64,000 nt of DNA from Pempheris klunzingeri (GCF_042242105.1 NC_092035.1:13716977-13780976), one strand, 5' to 3'. Shown: positions 34,501 through 46,845, counted from the first letter of the stretch. Notes: generated by a model from the sequence alone, not told the origin. A program made the numbers and translations.

Positions 34501-37500
34501 CCCCGTCTTCCTGTCGCCTGTCCGTTGCCTCGCGGTGTCCAAACCCATAAATTTAGCTCTCTTAAGAGGCAGACTACCCTACTGGCCCATTATCATTCCT
34601 CACACTTCAACTCCACAAAGACCTTTTGTTTAAGTGTGATTTCATTATGAGTTTAGAGATGTCCCAGCACTCTATCCCACGCATAAAGTCACACAGTCTT
34701 CAATACTGTAACATGTGTACACACTGCTCCTCACATTGCATATCAATTACACCACAGACACATTTCCCCTCTAAGTATATACACTACTTCCATCACTGCA
34801 TTGACTTGCCGTATTACATTGTGTTGAATCATGACACACATGTTGTCACTGTGTGTGTTGTGTGTTTACACTCCCGTTACTACTGCTTTCCTCACTGTCA
34901 CCAGTGCCAATAAGAGGGAAATGATGTGCTCTGAAACTGAATTTCTAACACCTCTAATTGATAAATAAACAGTTGACTTGAATGACAACTAGAGAGAGAG
35001 AGAGTGCTACTACAGCTGCATCATGGTGTTAGCTTTTTTTATGTTACTTAACCCTTAAACGTATACCTGTGGTCTGGTTAAACCACATTACAACTTACAT
35101 TTGTCTTTAAATAAGCCCTTCTCCTCAAGCTTTCAATAACTTTTTTCTCATAGTTTTCTGCACTATATACTCAGTAACCCAGGTTGCTGGTAATATCATG
35201 TTATGTTTTCCTGTTTTATCTGCATTAGTCTATAGTGTCAGTGATGCAAAATGAGGCCAAAGGGATAAGTAAGTTTCTTTATACTGGCTCATAATCAGGG
35301 AATGGTGTTGGTGCAGTGCTGATGATTGAAGCAACAGATAATGATGATGATTGTATTTTTGTGCCAAGTGATGGATCAGATCCTTTAGAAGCAGAATTGC
35401 AGCCTGAGTACAAGCACAGAGAATATGAATTTACAATAGTCTATGTGTAAACCAATATAAACAAACTATAATAGGGTACATACTGAAGTAAAAAAAAGTC
35501 TTCTTTTTTTTTGTATTAGAAAGCAACAATGAAAAATGTATTTAAGGGTTCAAACTCAAAGTGTTGCTTTACTCTCTTTGATGAAGGCACGTGAAAAAAG
35601 TCTTGACACCAAGAATTTCATTTTCATGTAATGATGATTTCACAAGGCGAGTATTGGAGATGAAATATGATCATGTTTGATCACCTAATGACGACCAGAG
35701 GATTCTTGAGCCCCAGACTGAAACAATAAAATGGTAGAGGCTGTTAGCGTACATCTCTGTGGTTTAATAGCAGAGGAGTGAGAATGTGCTGCTGCTGAGC
35801 TGTGGTATGCTGCGGTGCAGCCTCTTATCCCAGCTGAGTGTTCAAACCGACTCCCTCCTTTCCTCCTCCACCACCAGCACCTCTTGGGACATGGCATGGC
35901 TGCCTACCACTCTGAAATAACACACTGAAATAAGCATAACGTCCCTCCCCCTGTTGCCATAGCAACCACCTCCAGCTAGTTCACCATGGTCCTGGCTTGC
36001 TGCAGCAAAAGAGCCTGCTTGCTGTGGCTGAGGGTCGTACAAAGATAGATGCATGAGTCAGCAAATGTACACACGCACTTGCATGGATATAAAGACATTC
36101 AACAAGCGGGCTCAGCCTTAGGGGAACTATGTCCCTTTTCAATACTTTGTCTTGTGCATTACATTAGTAACAGTAAATACACTGAAAACAGAGGGGCTTG
36201 TACTCTCTAAGTGCTAAGCTCAGACAGAGAGAGGGGCCATCATACTGCCCTCTGTTCCAAACTTTGCAAATAAAATGTGCAATAAAATCGGTTCCCTTCC
36301 TAAAACACAGTTTTCCTTCATTATCATCCATCATTCTGTGACTTTCTGATAAAACCCCTGTTTCACCACAGGTTATTTGGCGGGCTCATCTTGGACATCA
36401 AGCGAAAGGCTCCTCACTACGTGTCGGACTACACGGATGCCGTCAGTCTGCAGTGTCTGGCCTCCTTCCTCTTCCTCTACTGCGCCTGCATGTCACCTGT
36501 CATCACCTTTGGAGGACTCCTGGGCGAGGCCACAGAGGGACGTGTGGTAAGAAACTACATCTCTGTTGCACTTGAGAGACTCTATGATCACACTTAAAAG
36601 TTTTGTCTTAAACCTGCAAGAACTGATTTTGTAGGCCACATGGGGGCTCTGGAAACAAGTTGACCTATCATCACCCTTTAATCTTATATGTTGACTTGTC
36701 AGTTGTGTTTATACATCCAATTGTTACAGAAGAACATTAGCATTCATTTGGAGTCACTCAACCGTTAGCACTGTTTTGGTCTCCACCAACTTCTGAGAAA
36801 AATATCTGGCTCTTTACCTGCTAAATGCTCCAGTATGTTCACTTGCTCATCTCTGACTGAGCAGTAGTGTACAGTGGGTTTTTAGAGTTTAAAGTTAATA
36901 AAGGGGTTTACCTTAACATTAATGAAGGAAGTTAATATATACTTAAATATAGAGTTTAAGTTTCTTCAAATATTACAGATCAAAACTTTTAAAACTAACC
37001 TAAATGTTACAAAAGCAAAATGTGTTTGACTGAGTGAAGTAACAGCAGTTACATATTTCCTGTGTTTCCAGAGTGCTATTGAGTCCCTGTTTGGGGCTTC
37101 CATGACTGGAATAGCCTACTCTCTGTTTGCCGGTCAGCCCCTCACCATCCTGGGCAGCACGGGGCCTGTTCTTGTCTTTGAGAAAATCCTATTCAAGTTC
37201 TGCAAGTAGGTTATCTTCTTTTAAGTACAAATTGCATCTTTGTTACAGTAGGCTATTTCAATGTTACTGGTGTGTGTGTGTGTGTGTGTACTTTCTGCAT
37301 GAGTGGGGATGCCATATCTAATTGCTTATCCCTTCACTCCTGTGTACGTGTGTGTGTGTGTGTGTCCTGTCTCTCTCAGGGAATATGGCCTCTCCTACCT
37401 CTCCCTGAGGGCCTGTATTGGCCTGTGGACGGCCTTCTTCTGTCTACTGCTGGTGGCCACGGATGCCAGCTCGCTTGTCTGTTACATCACACGCTTCACT

Positions 37501-40500
37501 GAGGAAGCTTTTGCTGCACTGATCTGCATCATCTTCATCTATGAGGCCCTGGAGAAGCTGATCCACCTGGGAGTACACTACCCCATCAACAAAAACAACA
37601 ACCTTCAGAAACTCACGCAGTACTCGTAAGTTCTGCTTTTAGATCCCCATATGCTGCTTTTTTGTGTTTGCTCACTTGTAATAATGTAAGATTTTAATTG
37701 TTAAAATTGGTAGCTGCTTCTTGGCATGTTTCCTTTTTGTCTGACAATAGGAAGGGAGAGTTAGGGGGAGTGTGGAGGGAGAGATGTCAGGCATATTTTT
37801 GTATCAAACTCTGCACATTCTACACATTTTTAGATTCAGTGTGATTTACACTTCCTTGGGATATTATTATCTCAGATGTTGATCTTGAATGAACATCAAT
37901 AAATCCTAATAAATTATAGAAAAATATACTTCTTGGAATGCCAGAACTTGCCTCATGTATTTGAGTTTTCTTCAGCATCAAAGTAATCCAGTGATGACTG
38001 TCTGTACATCCATCAGTATGCTGCAAACAGGACCCACTAATGGCTAATTCGGCATGCTTTTAATGGTGTCAATTTGTCTGCGTTTAAGCAAAAATAGCCC
38101 TCAGCTAACTCACTGGGAGGGTAATGGAAGAGTTGTAAAATAATTTCTTTTAAGGAGCTGCAGTTAAATATTTGAAAATATCTATTATTTTAAATATCTG
38201 CTGTTTAGAAGCTATTTACACAATAATGAATTTAGGAGGGCAGTCAACAAATGACCTGCTCACACTAATGAAAAAAGGGACAGGACAAGGCAAACCAACA
38301 TAACATAGGATGAGGAGAAGGGATGGGAAGAAGAACATCAAGGAATCAGCCATTAGAGGAGATATACTGTATGTGCAATAACACACACAACTTCTGCATC
38401 CAGTTTCTAGAGAGCATATACATGGAAAATACAAATGCACTATGTTATCACACTCGACAATATGAGTTATCTGTTTCATCCAAAGGCTTTGGAGCAGTTG
38501 TGGTGAGAACCATGCTTTGTTTAGTCCTAGTTTAGGTTGTACCAATGTTGAAGACACCCTTGGACAAAATTTGAGCTGAAACAATTACTTGATTAATTAG
38601 TTGATTGACAGAAAATGAATCGGCAGCAATTTTTAAATTGATTAATTCTTAAGGTAATCCTAAAACAGCTTATTATCTTTGTCTATAACAAGACATTTGA
38701 ATGGGCATTTTGAATTAATACCATTTTATGGATGAAGCAATTTATTAACTAAAACAATGGACTGCGTAATTAATAATGAAAATAAATGTTACTTGGACCC
38801 CTAAAAACAATTATTTTAGAAATTGAAGAAAATAAAGCACAACGCCTTCAGATTTCATTTCTTATTTTTAAAGTATGGTTACATAAATCACATCCATGCA
38901 TCCACAACAGCACAATTAAATGTTTATTTTGACAATAAAAAGCTGATTAGAGAAAACCATAATTTGTTTCAAATGGTTTTTGGCTCCTGAAAGTGTTCTG
39001 TACTGATGATGTTGTTGTTGCAGCCTCTCTTGCATGCTGAGTTTATCCAGCTAAGCACATTTTCACACACGTGCTCAAGTGTTTTGCTGTATCATCAACC
39101 AACAGTGACATACTGTAGTAGACACGTTGTCCAGTTTTTCTGTAATGGATTTTGCTTTATGGTGAATAATCCCATGTTGAGTGTGTGTCAGGAGCATCAT
39201 GTATTATCCTCCTACATAAGCTGGCTAGTGGCTATGTAAAGCCAAGGGCTCCTTCTGTGGTTTTCTATTCTGGTGGAGTGGACAGCAGGGGATGCTGACA
39301 TTTAGTTTTCTAAAATGTCGGCAGAATAAGTCATCTAGTGTTGATGGCTGAACATTTCAGAAGTGGTGCGTCATGTAGAGTGGGACACTGTGGGACTGCA
39401 GTTGACAATTATTGATTAACCGGTCCAGTAATTACAAAAGCTCAAGTAGACATATTGAACTTGCTTGTTTGGTCCCACCAACGGTCCAAAATCCTGTGAT
39501 GTTCATTCTAATATCCTAGAAGATATATTATTTTTCTATTATATATATTTATGCCTGCGCTGCAGTTATATTTACATGATCTAAAAGTATACAGCTCAGG
39601 GACTTCTATGGAGATTTAATTTGGTAATTGAGCTGATATGCTGCCCTATGTGGGCCTGTGTAATATCTAAATTACCAAGGAGGTAATTTCCACAGGGCAT
39701 GGAGGGACATGCCCCTCTCAGCTCTCTCACCTATTGTTTCAGGTTGATTATCTTACTCAGGTCTCTCTGAACTGTATTTTCTTACTGTCCACCCAACATT
39801 GTACAGATGAGAGAAAATCTGAGTGGATAAAAACGTGGACGGCTCATCGGAGTTGTTACTGTGTGTTCTATGGCTCAAAGCAATGAGCTTAACAAGCAAG
39901 AGTAAGTGGTGAGGCCAGTGCTTAGTGGAATCGGTCATGTTTTGCCACACGACTTAAATTACACTGGCATTGGTTTCTGTGCCATAGCTTTGCACTTGTG
40001 TCATTTTAGATCATGCTGCCATCTATTGGTTGTTCTATGACACAGCAAAAATCCTGCAGTCTGCGTTGTAACCTCACAACAAGGTTCTGGGTTCTGTGTA
40101 GAATTTGCATGCTCTCTCCATGCTTTTGCAGGTTTTCTGTGGCTGCTCAGATTTCCTACCACAGTCTATAAACATGCAGTTTGGCTACACTCAATTGCCT
40201 GTAGGTGTGAAAGCGGTTATGAGGAGTTGTGTCAGCCCTGTGATCGACTGCTGACCTGTCCCAGTGTCAGCCGGGATCGGCTCTAATTCCCAAAGACTCT
40301 CTAAAGGATAAGTCGGTGTAGCTATTTGATGTATGAACATATTTTAGTGTGTGTATATACATATATATGTATGGAGAGAGCAAAAAGAAATATTCTGCTC
40401 ATTGCATGTCTGGTCATTTTGACGTCTTTTATCAAAGAGAAGAGAGAAGAAAGGAAATCTAAAATTGACATCCATATGAGCCGTAGAATCCAGTATGTGT

Positions 40501-43500
40501 TAAGCTCTTCCAAATTCCTGTTAGTTTGACTTTGTTTTGTTGGTTTGTTTTTATTTTTAATCGGTATATCCACCTTGTTCTGTTATGGTTAAGAAAAAAA
40601 TACTCAATAAAAATGTCCTCCACAGGTGTGTGTGTGCGGAGCCCAGAGACCCCAGCAATGAGACTCTGCGGTTCTGGGAGGAGAGAAACATCACGGCCTC
40701 CCAGGTCAACTGGACCATGCTTGAGGTCAAGGTAAGGAACCCTTGACATTTGGACTGAATCACAGCAACGTAGCTGTACATAAGTAACGTGGGAATAAGG
40801 CTTATCTGTGACCTACAGATCCTTTCTTTGGTTTAAGTAGACTTCTAATGATGGCTAAAGAACCCAAAGAAGATCTGCATCTGTAAGCTGTTACGAAATA
40901 GCAATCAAAGTGTGATCCTGAGAGAGAGAAGAGGAAAGGCTAACACAGACAGAAATAGCACATCTGATCCCCGTTGCTCACCCAACCTTCAAACTTTAAC
41001 CTACAAACAAAATACCCTGGAAAGTTGGGGACGTATCTTAGAGTCTCTGGCACCGTGCTGTGTCTCGTTTAGCCCACGCTTTGATTCATCAAGAAGTGCC
41101 ATAAGTCTAGGCGGGGATTAAGCACATGTGGGCAGGATTTCACAGGATTTAGCCGTGCAGAATAAACATGGAGATGCACCGAGAAAAGTGGATTCTGTTA
41201 CTGAGACACAAATCAGTCATGCCAGTGGCGGCACGCTGAGTCACTCCTACACATGCTTCTTAGACATGTAGCATATAGTTTGGGAGACAGGGTAACGGGG
41301 GACCTTAGTACATTTATCATGTTCTATATACACATTTAATAATATTGAATGTATCAGATCATATGTCTGTATATATAAGGTTTCACTAATTCACCACCGA
41401 CATCCACCATCGCCATTATCTCCACTGCCACTCAAATCATTTCTATTGGCATCATTATCTCCGACCTCCTCATCCTGATTAACATCGCCGTCATCATCAT
41501 TATCATCACTGTGTCCTCTGGTGCCAGTAGGAGTGCGAGATGTTCCACGGGGAGTTCGAGGGCAGCGCCTGTGGCCCCCACGGCCCCTACATCCCAGACG
41601 TCCTCTTCTGGTGCGTGGTCCTCTTTTTCTCCACCGTCTTCATGTCCGCTTTCCTCAAGGAGTTCAAGACAAGCCGCTACTTCCCCACCAAGGTACGCAT
41701 CACACTACAGTTGTCTCTAAATAACACGCAAACACGTATATACTTGGTACCATTTTACCATTTAGTGTTTTGACGTAGACACACATTTTGAGTTAATTCC
41801 TGCTGTGGGAGCTGCAAAATTGAATCAGCTTCATTAACTTAATAGTCCTCCATTTACTTCTCATTTTGCCATGGGACTGAAATGACACCAGAAGTGGTTT
41901 CCATGCATGTCATTTTAGATCATGCTGCCATCTATTGGCTGTTTTATGTCACAGCAAAAATCCTGCAGTCTGTGTAGCTGCTCTATATGTGCAATTTCTA
42001 TGATTTATCATTGAGATGACACTCACAAGCGTGGTGTGTGGCGTGATGCTGACAGACTAATCTGTGGTATACTGGTGCCACCATGTGGGGATGAATAGCA
42101 ACACCCAAAAGAGTAACACAAGTAACAAACTAGCAATGGGCTAATATTTGTATCAATTCCCACAACAAGGAAATAAGCCCAAACAAAAGAATGTGCTGGG
42201 AGCTGTCAGTGTAGAGTGCAGACCTTTTGTCGGACTTTCTGATCCAGCACCTGTGGAAGTGGGCTCTGTCTGAGGTGTACATCCCTTTGTTCCCCCCAGG
42301 TGCGGGCCAGCATCAGTGACTTTGCTGTCTTCATCACCATCCTCACCATGGTCCTTGTAGATTATGCCTTGGGGATCCCCTCTCCGAAATTACAGGTCCC
42401 CAGCAATTTCAAAGTAAGTCCACTCGAAAGCCTCTCATAAAAAAATACATTACTATACATCGTCTTTTACTTTAATTTTGGGACTATTGCAAACTAATCT
42501 GCATACCTTTATATATCTTTAATAATTTTGTCAAATCTTTGGTCGCTGGAGCCCGTTTCTGGAGCCCCTTTCATGTTTGTCTTAAAACATCAGTAAATAA
42601 GAATCCTCCTCCTAGCTAGCTTTTTTTCCCATCCTGACGACAGAGATGACAATTATTAGAGAACTTCTGTTCCTAACTGCCAAGATTTTTAATCAGATTA
42701 ATTTTGTTTATAACTTTACTCAGTACGGTAGTAGATCTGATCGGTGTGATCTGATGTGTCAAAGCCATGTAATTCCTAAAAAAAAGAAGTCTATGCCATA
42801 TATTTGTCTGAGCTCAGGGGGCTAGTTAAAGGCTGACATGCAGATTGCAGCCGTGTGTGGATATTCTCTACATATTTTTGAATGTCCTTTCACATTGTTT
42901 TTCTCATTTCTGCCCTTCCGTTCGCTCATCCCAGCCAACCAGGGATGATCGTGGCTGGCTCATTAACCCTGTAGGGCCCAACCCCTGGTGGACCACCATC
43001 ATCACCTTCGTCCCTGCTCTGCTCTGCACCATCCTCATCTTCATGGACCAGCAGATCACAGCCGTCATTATCAACAGGAAGGAGCACAAACTGAAGGTAT
43101 TTGGTGTTCTTGCTTACTTATGCAAGAAATGTTTAGGAATCTCCCTCAGCCTTTAGAAAATGTAATTCCTGCAAACTCCAGGGCTGCTCCTCTGTTCTGA
43201 CACCCTGCTGTGTCTAAAACCTTACTGTCTCTTCTCCTGCAGAAAGGCTGTGGCTACCACCTGGACCTGTTCGTGGTGGGAGTGATGCTTGGCGTGTGCT
43301 CTGTGATGGGCCTGCCGTGGTTCGTGGCTGCCACAGTGCTCTCCATCTCCCACGTAAATAGCCTGAAGCTGGAGTCTGAGTGCTCGGCCCCCGGAGAGCA
43401 GCCCAAGTTCCTGGGCATCCGAGAGCAGCGCTTCACTGGCCTCATGATCTTCACCCTGATGGGCTGCTCTGTCTTCATGACCTCTGTGCTGAAGGTTGGG

Positions 43501-46500
43501 AGACAATATAACTCCACATTCACACAAGAATTACACACAGTTGTATCAAAGTGTTGGAGAGGATGGGATGAAAACATCGTGCTGTCATAATTTGTCGTTT
43601 CTGGGACAAAATATTTATAGAAATTGAAGAAAATATCATATTTACTTAATTTTAAGGATTTCCACTCTGAATTTATATTGAAATTATGGTTGCAGAACTC
43701 AAGTCCATGCAACCAATACGGAGAATAAGTAATATGGAAAATTCAAGCCATGTATCAATACATTTAAGTTAAGAGGGAACGTAGAACTACATGAAAGATG
43801 AAATTAATTGTTTTTATTATGAACATGTGCCTGAACTTAAAGTGAGTTTATGTAATGTTCAAGATTTATACCTACCTAATCCTAATCACCTAATCACGGC
43901 TCTGTCTTTCTCCAGTTTATCCCCATGCCTGTGCTCTACGGAGTCTTTCTGTACATGGGGGCTTCCTCTCTCAGAGGCATTCAGGTGAGCTCTGGTTTTG
44001 CCTGCTGATATTTTATTAGAGGAACCAATTGAGAAAAGATGCAGGATGAATTTTTAAATGGATGCCTCTTTGTATCCGTGCAGTTCTTTGACCGTCTAAG
44101 ACTGTTCGGAATGCCGGCCAAACATCAGCCAGACTTCATCTACCTTCGCCACGTCCCACTGAGGAAGGTGCACCTCTTCACCATCGTCCAGCTCAGCTGC
44201 TTGGTCCTGCTGTGGGTCATCAAGACCTCCAAGGCTGCCATCGTCTTCCCCATGATGGTAATCAGAGTGTATTTGTGTACGCGTGTATACTCTGTGTGTG
44301 CTGACTGCATATGACCGGTTGATATCCGTTTGCTCTGCGCTGCGTCAGGTCTTGGCCCTGGTGTTCATTCGTAAGCTGCTCGACTTCATCTTCAGCAAGA
44401 GAGAACTGAGCTGGCTGGACGACCTGATGCCAGAGTGGAAGAAGAAGAAGCTGGAGGATGCAGCACAGGAGGTGCAGTAACAGACTACAGAGTAGATGAC
44501 CTAATGCCAACTCTGAGTTTCCACCACCGCAGTGCTTAAATGCAGTGTTTTTTACATTTTCTGTTTTCTCTCTCACTTCAGGAGGAGCACAGTATTATTG
44601 CAGAGGAAGAAGGCATTGTACAGGTGCCACTGGAGGGAAACTACAAGTAAGTCATTTTGATCTTCAATCATGCTCTGCATTTCAGATGCCCAACCCTCCT
44701 ACAAAAGCAATTTGTCAGTGCTGGAAGAAGTATTCAAATCTTTTGATTAAGTAAAAGCAGTACGACAGTGTAAGAATGCTTAAGGTTTATCAGCAAAATA
44801 TACTTATAGCCACAGTAATCAATGTTTGTATATCAACAGTGGCTCAAAAGTCTTGCAGGTAGTAACATTTATCCAACTCCTCAATTCCCCTCAGCTATTC
44901 AGAGCATTTTGGCCTCTTTCAGCTCATTGTTTTGGTTTTACAGTCCACAGCTTTACTGTTTTGGATTGGTCTCACCTCTCTCAGCATCATTTTCAGCACA
45001 AAGTTCTAGAAACCCCCTGCTCGCTCCGCTCCAAACAGAAATGTTAGATAGAGGAATATAGAGGAGGATGTAGCAGCTAAAGAGACAGATATATCCATCA
45101 GGACTTAAACCCTAAAGGAGAGTACACATTGGATTTAGATTCATCAGATGTGCTCCAAATGAATCATTGTCTGCTGGATGTGCTTTAGCTTCCCTGAAAG
45201 TGACCAAAAATCACATATCACACTTTGAAAGTGTCCAAAGTAACTCAGCTCATAATGCAGCAGAATGACCCCGTTAGTCTTTTGTTGTTATATATTTTAT
45301 TAACTGATTAATGTTACTAATGCATGGACATATCAGCAACATTTAACTGTTGTAGCATTTATGGTGAAGCTAATCTCAACTACTTTATTAGGTAGTTTAA
45401 TCTACAACAAGGCATCACATCGCATAAGAGGATCACATTTCTGTCTAAATCTTAATCTGCAAAGTAATTAGATTGGATTAGAAAATTGAATATTTCCTTC
45501 TAAAATTTGGTGGAGTATAAGTATTAAGTTAAATAAAATGGAAACACTCATGTAAGCCTGTACAGTACTTGAATGAATGTACCTGGAAGGTTGCCATATG
45601 TAGATCTAGTGGTACTTCAAGACATTAAGTGGCAGAACCATCTAAAAGTCATTAAATTAACAAGGATTGATTATATGGTAAAACAATGAATTAAAAGAAA
45701 AAGAGGGGTATTTCTCAAAAATGTGGAACCATTTCTTTAAAAATCCCACTTTGATGCAAGCAGCTGTGTGTTTATTTCTAAAGGTGTGACCCAGCCACAG
45801 TGAACATCACTGATGAGATGTCCAAAGGATCTTTCGGGAATGTGTGGAAGAGTGTCAGCCCTGCTGAGAGCACCAAGAAGGAACCAAGCACCAAAAGGTG
45901 AGTCTCCTTATCTACAGTACTCCATGATATCCAGTTCAGCAAGGCTTAAAAACCAAATGGTGCATACATTTACTGATTCCAAATCCTGTGCATTTTCACA
46001 GGCCAAAGATCTATTTCATGGAGAAGATTGTGCTTTTAGGTGTTGAAACAGTAGCGGATGTTTATTATTGAAAAGTTATGGAACTTTTACTTTGTATTAT
46101 TCCAGAAGACTGAGGAGCTTGGATGTTTAGATAAAAATGTGTTTATGTAAGAGCAGCCCTGCCCTCACAGATTTCCCACAGAGTAGACTAACATAGTGCC
46201 TGCCTCTCTCATTCCATCCCACCCCTAAGCTCCCCTTCCTAACCTCTCAGAAGCTGATATCCCAAAGGTAAGTTGTTCCCCGTCCCTGCCAGCATGGAGA
46301 GTCTCGTTCTGTATAAACTGCTGTTGGCTGATTGTTGCATGATGAATACAGTGTTGGTCTTTCCTGCAAGTGATTGGAGTTGGTTCAATAAAGGAGATCA
46401 GTCCATAATGAATGGATGTTGGTGGGTTGACAACGCAGCATGGCCTGGGTGTGCACGTTACCTCAAGGACACATTTTATGGTGTCCTTTGCATGTTGTAA

Positions 46501-46845
46501 AGCTGCTAAATTTATAGCACTATATCTCACTCACTAATAGCCCTGTTGTATATCTTAATGTCACAGGATATTAGGGCATATAAATTAAGCTTAATTAGAC
46601 ATATTTGCATGCTGTGTGATCTGGATTGATTGTCAGCCAGCTGGCACCTGCACTCTGCACTTGTGTTTAATTTTAGAAAATTCAGTCTTTGTACAGAAAA
46701 TGAACATCGACACGTTTTTTTCCCCTTTTTTAATACTCTGCCTGGTTTAATTTATTTTTTTTTATGCAGTTGTTCCAGTGGCGGCGAAAAGCGACACAAG
46801 CGCCGGAAGCATGAGAAGAGCTTGGACAGGGAGACAAGTTTGTGA
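8685..46845 (+). CDS. slc4a10: Electroneutral sodium bicarbonate transporter NBCn2/NCBE, complete
   Basis: SLC4 family; moves Na+ and HCO3- (with or without Cl- exchange) into cells, in mammals mainly neurons and choroid plexus. Exons: 8685-8732, 22551-22632, 27657-27800, 27990-28131, 28459-28619, 29067-29255, 31363-31451, 31773-31930, 32070-32157, 33491-33637, 34333-34433, 36372-36546, 37072-37205, 37380-37625, 40626-40731, 41531-41692, 42300-42413, 42935-43096, 43243-43494, 43916-43984, 44084-44257, 44349-44471, 44582-44646, 45784-45897, 46770-46845. All phases agree; 1106 residues (human about 1088-1118). The N-terminus [16 protein letters not shown] matches human SLC4A10 [16 protein letters not shown]. 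Then come a His/Arg-rich stretch (about 60-75), the cytosolic domain with its SLC4 hallmark [19 protein letters not shown], the membrane domain from about 475, and an exofacial loop with sequons N646, N656, N663 and clustered cysteines. It ends DRETSL, a class I PDZ ligand (human ends ETCL). The [13 protein letters not shown] region favours SLC4A10 over A7 and A8. Paralogue a/b unknown. Confidence 0.96.
10323..10352 (+). other. Candidate 30-nt cassette micro-exon of slc4a10
   Basis: A strong pyrimidine tract ending TTTGTCTCGCAG is followed by 30 nt with no stop in the required phase ([10 protein letters not shown]) and then a near-perfect donor GTGAGT. Both neighbouring coding exons meet at phase 0, so insertion would add ten polar residues between ...LLPT and RTDEEA without changing the frame. 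Human NBCn2 has no such insert that I recall. It could be a chance pairing of splice signals. Confidence 0.3.
10610..10770 (-). repeat. Dispersed repeat, 'stepwise AAGTA' family, copy
   Basis: Contains ACTTGTACTTAATTAAG and CTCCACTACATTTTAGAGATCA, the signature of a short repeat common in percomorph genomes. Its companion copies lie at 32222-32282, 44708-44760, 49705-49800, 53868-54052 and about 60060-60135. Confidence 0.5.
12058..12215 (-). mobile_element. Dispersed non-autonomous element, copy 1 (truncated)
   Basis: Inverse orientation copy of the family seen at 30382, 47546 and 55513: contains TTTCCAGTCTTTATGCTATGC (complement of GCTTAGCATAAAGAC) and ends CAAACTATTCCTTTAA. The family looks like a short inverted-terminal-repeat element (MITE) common in percomorph fish. 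Confidence 0.6.
13527..13553 (+). repeat. CA dinucleotide microsatellite
   Basis: Thirteen CA units in slc4a10 intron 1, about 0.65 kb upstream of the alternative first exon. Confidence 0.9.
14199..14237 (+). CDS. slc4a10: Alternative first coding exon of slc4a10 (MLSV N-terminus)
   Basis: ATG at 14199 opens [13 protein letters not shown] and ends in CAG followed by the donor GTAGGTC at phase 0, so it joins the common exon at 22551 to read ...[15 protein letters not shown]. The junction closely resembles the SLC4A8 N-terminus (...GVLSYQ-RPDEEAVVDQ), and mammalian Slc4a10 is known to use two promoters giving different N-termini. The frame upstream has a TAG at 14121 and no other ATG. The preceding 400 nt (about 13800-14198) would be its 5' UTR and promoter. 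The shared YQ-R junction makes chance unlikely. Confidence 0.65.
22633..27656 (+). other. slc4a10 intron 2 (5.0 kb)
   Basis: No exon-like stretch was recognised. There is a short dispersed-repeat-like piece near 26845-26890 (GGTTCCCAAACTTTTC...), of the kind scattered through fish genomes. A G-rich tract lies upstream of the intron at 22204-22226. Short open frames here have no splice context or family resemblance. Confidence 0.5.
29740..29907 (+). other. Unexplained open frame inside slc4a10 intron 6
   Basis: The plus-strand frame ending at 29907 (start of open region 29518) has a C-terminal stretch of about 50 codons with coding-like composition ([32 protein letters not shown]) that is unlike the AT-rich intron around it. 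It sits at the position where SLC4A7 carries its large alternative cassette. However, I find no acceptor/donor pair that joins it in phase with exons 6 and 7, and I recognise no homologue. It may be a retroposed fragment or chance. Confidence 0.25.
29936..29956 (+). repeat. AGT trinucleotide microsatellite
   Basis: Seven tandem AGT units just after the unexplained open frame in slc4a10 intron 6. Confidence 0.85.
30382..30797 (+). mobile_element. Dispersed non-autonomous element, copy 2 (near full length)
   Basis: About 416 bp in slc4a10 intron 6, starting near AACATTTTGGGAAATATGCC, containing TTTAGCTTAGCATAAAGAC and CTCACTAATTAACACGTAAC-type blocks, and ending TTCCTAAATTGTCAAACAATTCC, an imperfect inverted copy of the start. 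It carries no open frame of its own. Confidence 0.6.
31452..36371 (+). other. slc4a10 introns 7-11
   Basis: The larger gaps between exons here (32158-33490, 33638-34332, 34434-36371) hold no extra exon that I can support. A degenerate piece of the 'AGAAGTATTCAAATC...AAGTAAAAGTA' dispersed repeat lies at about 32222-32282. I looked for an equivalent of the mammalian cassette between ...VDFSK and the next exon (31452-31772) and did not find one. Confidence 0.5.
37269..37289 (+). repeat. TG dinucleotide microsatellite
   Basis: About ten TG units in the short intron before slc4a10 exon 14; a second GT run at 37347-37364 lies next to the acceptor and may influence its use. Confidence 0.85.
37626..40625 (+). 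other. slc4a10 intron 14 (3.0 kb)
   Basis: AT-rich intron without a recognisable exon. It contains the first copy of a 63-bp sequence repeated in intron 16 (40001-40063). Confidence 0.5.
40001..40063 (+). repeat. 63-bp direct repeat, copy 1
   Basis: TCATTTTAGATCATGCTGCC...CAAAAATCCTGCAGTCTG; 60 of 63 bases match the copy at 41910-41972. Intron 14 of slc4a10. Confidence 0.85.
41910..41972 (+). repeat. 63-bp direct repeat, copy 2
   Basis: Same orientation as the copy at 40001-40063, in slc4a10 intron 16; three mismatches. Neither copy overlaps an exon. Such identity over an otherwise diverged intron suggests a recent element insertion or local duplication. Confidence 0.85.
44708..44760 (+). 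repeat. Dispersed repeat, 'stepwise AAGTA' family, short copy
   Basis: GTGCTGGAAGAAGTATTCAAATC ... AAGTAAAAGCAG in slc4a10 intron 23, matching the start of the family; a similar fragment is at 32222-32282. Confidence 0.45.
46251..46267 (+). other. slc4a10: Candidate 17-nt C-terminal micro-exon of slc4a10
   Basis: Between the last two coding exons, TCCCCTTCCTAACCTCTCAG (a strong acceptor) is followed by 17 nt and the consensus donor GTAAGT. Joined to the exon ending at 45897, it reads Arg-Ser-stop. Including it would therefore end the protein at ...STKRS and remove the 25-residue tail with the PDZ ligand ETSL; skipping it gives the ETSL form. Mammalian NCBE has the same logic: an alternative penultimate exon introduces an early stop and removes the ETCL tail. 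Confidence 0.55.

Noticed and set aside
43254..43712. 152-codon minus-strand open frame
   Set aside because: Shadow of slc4a10 exon 19 on the opposite strand.
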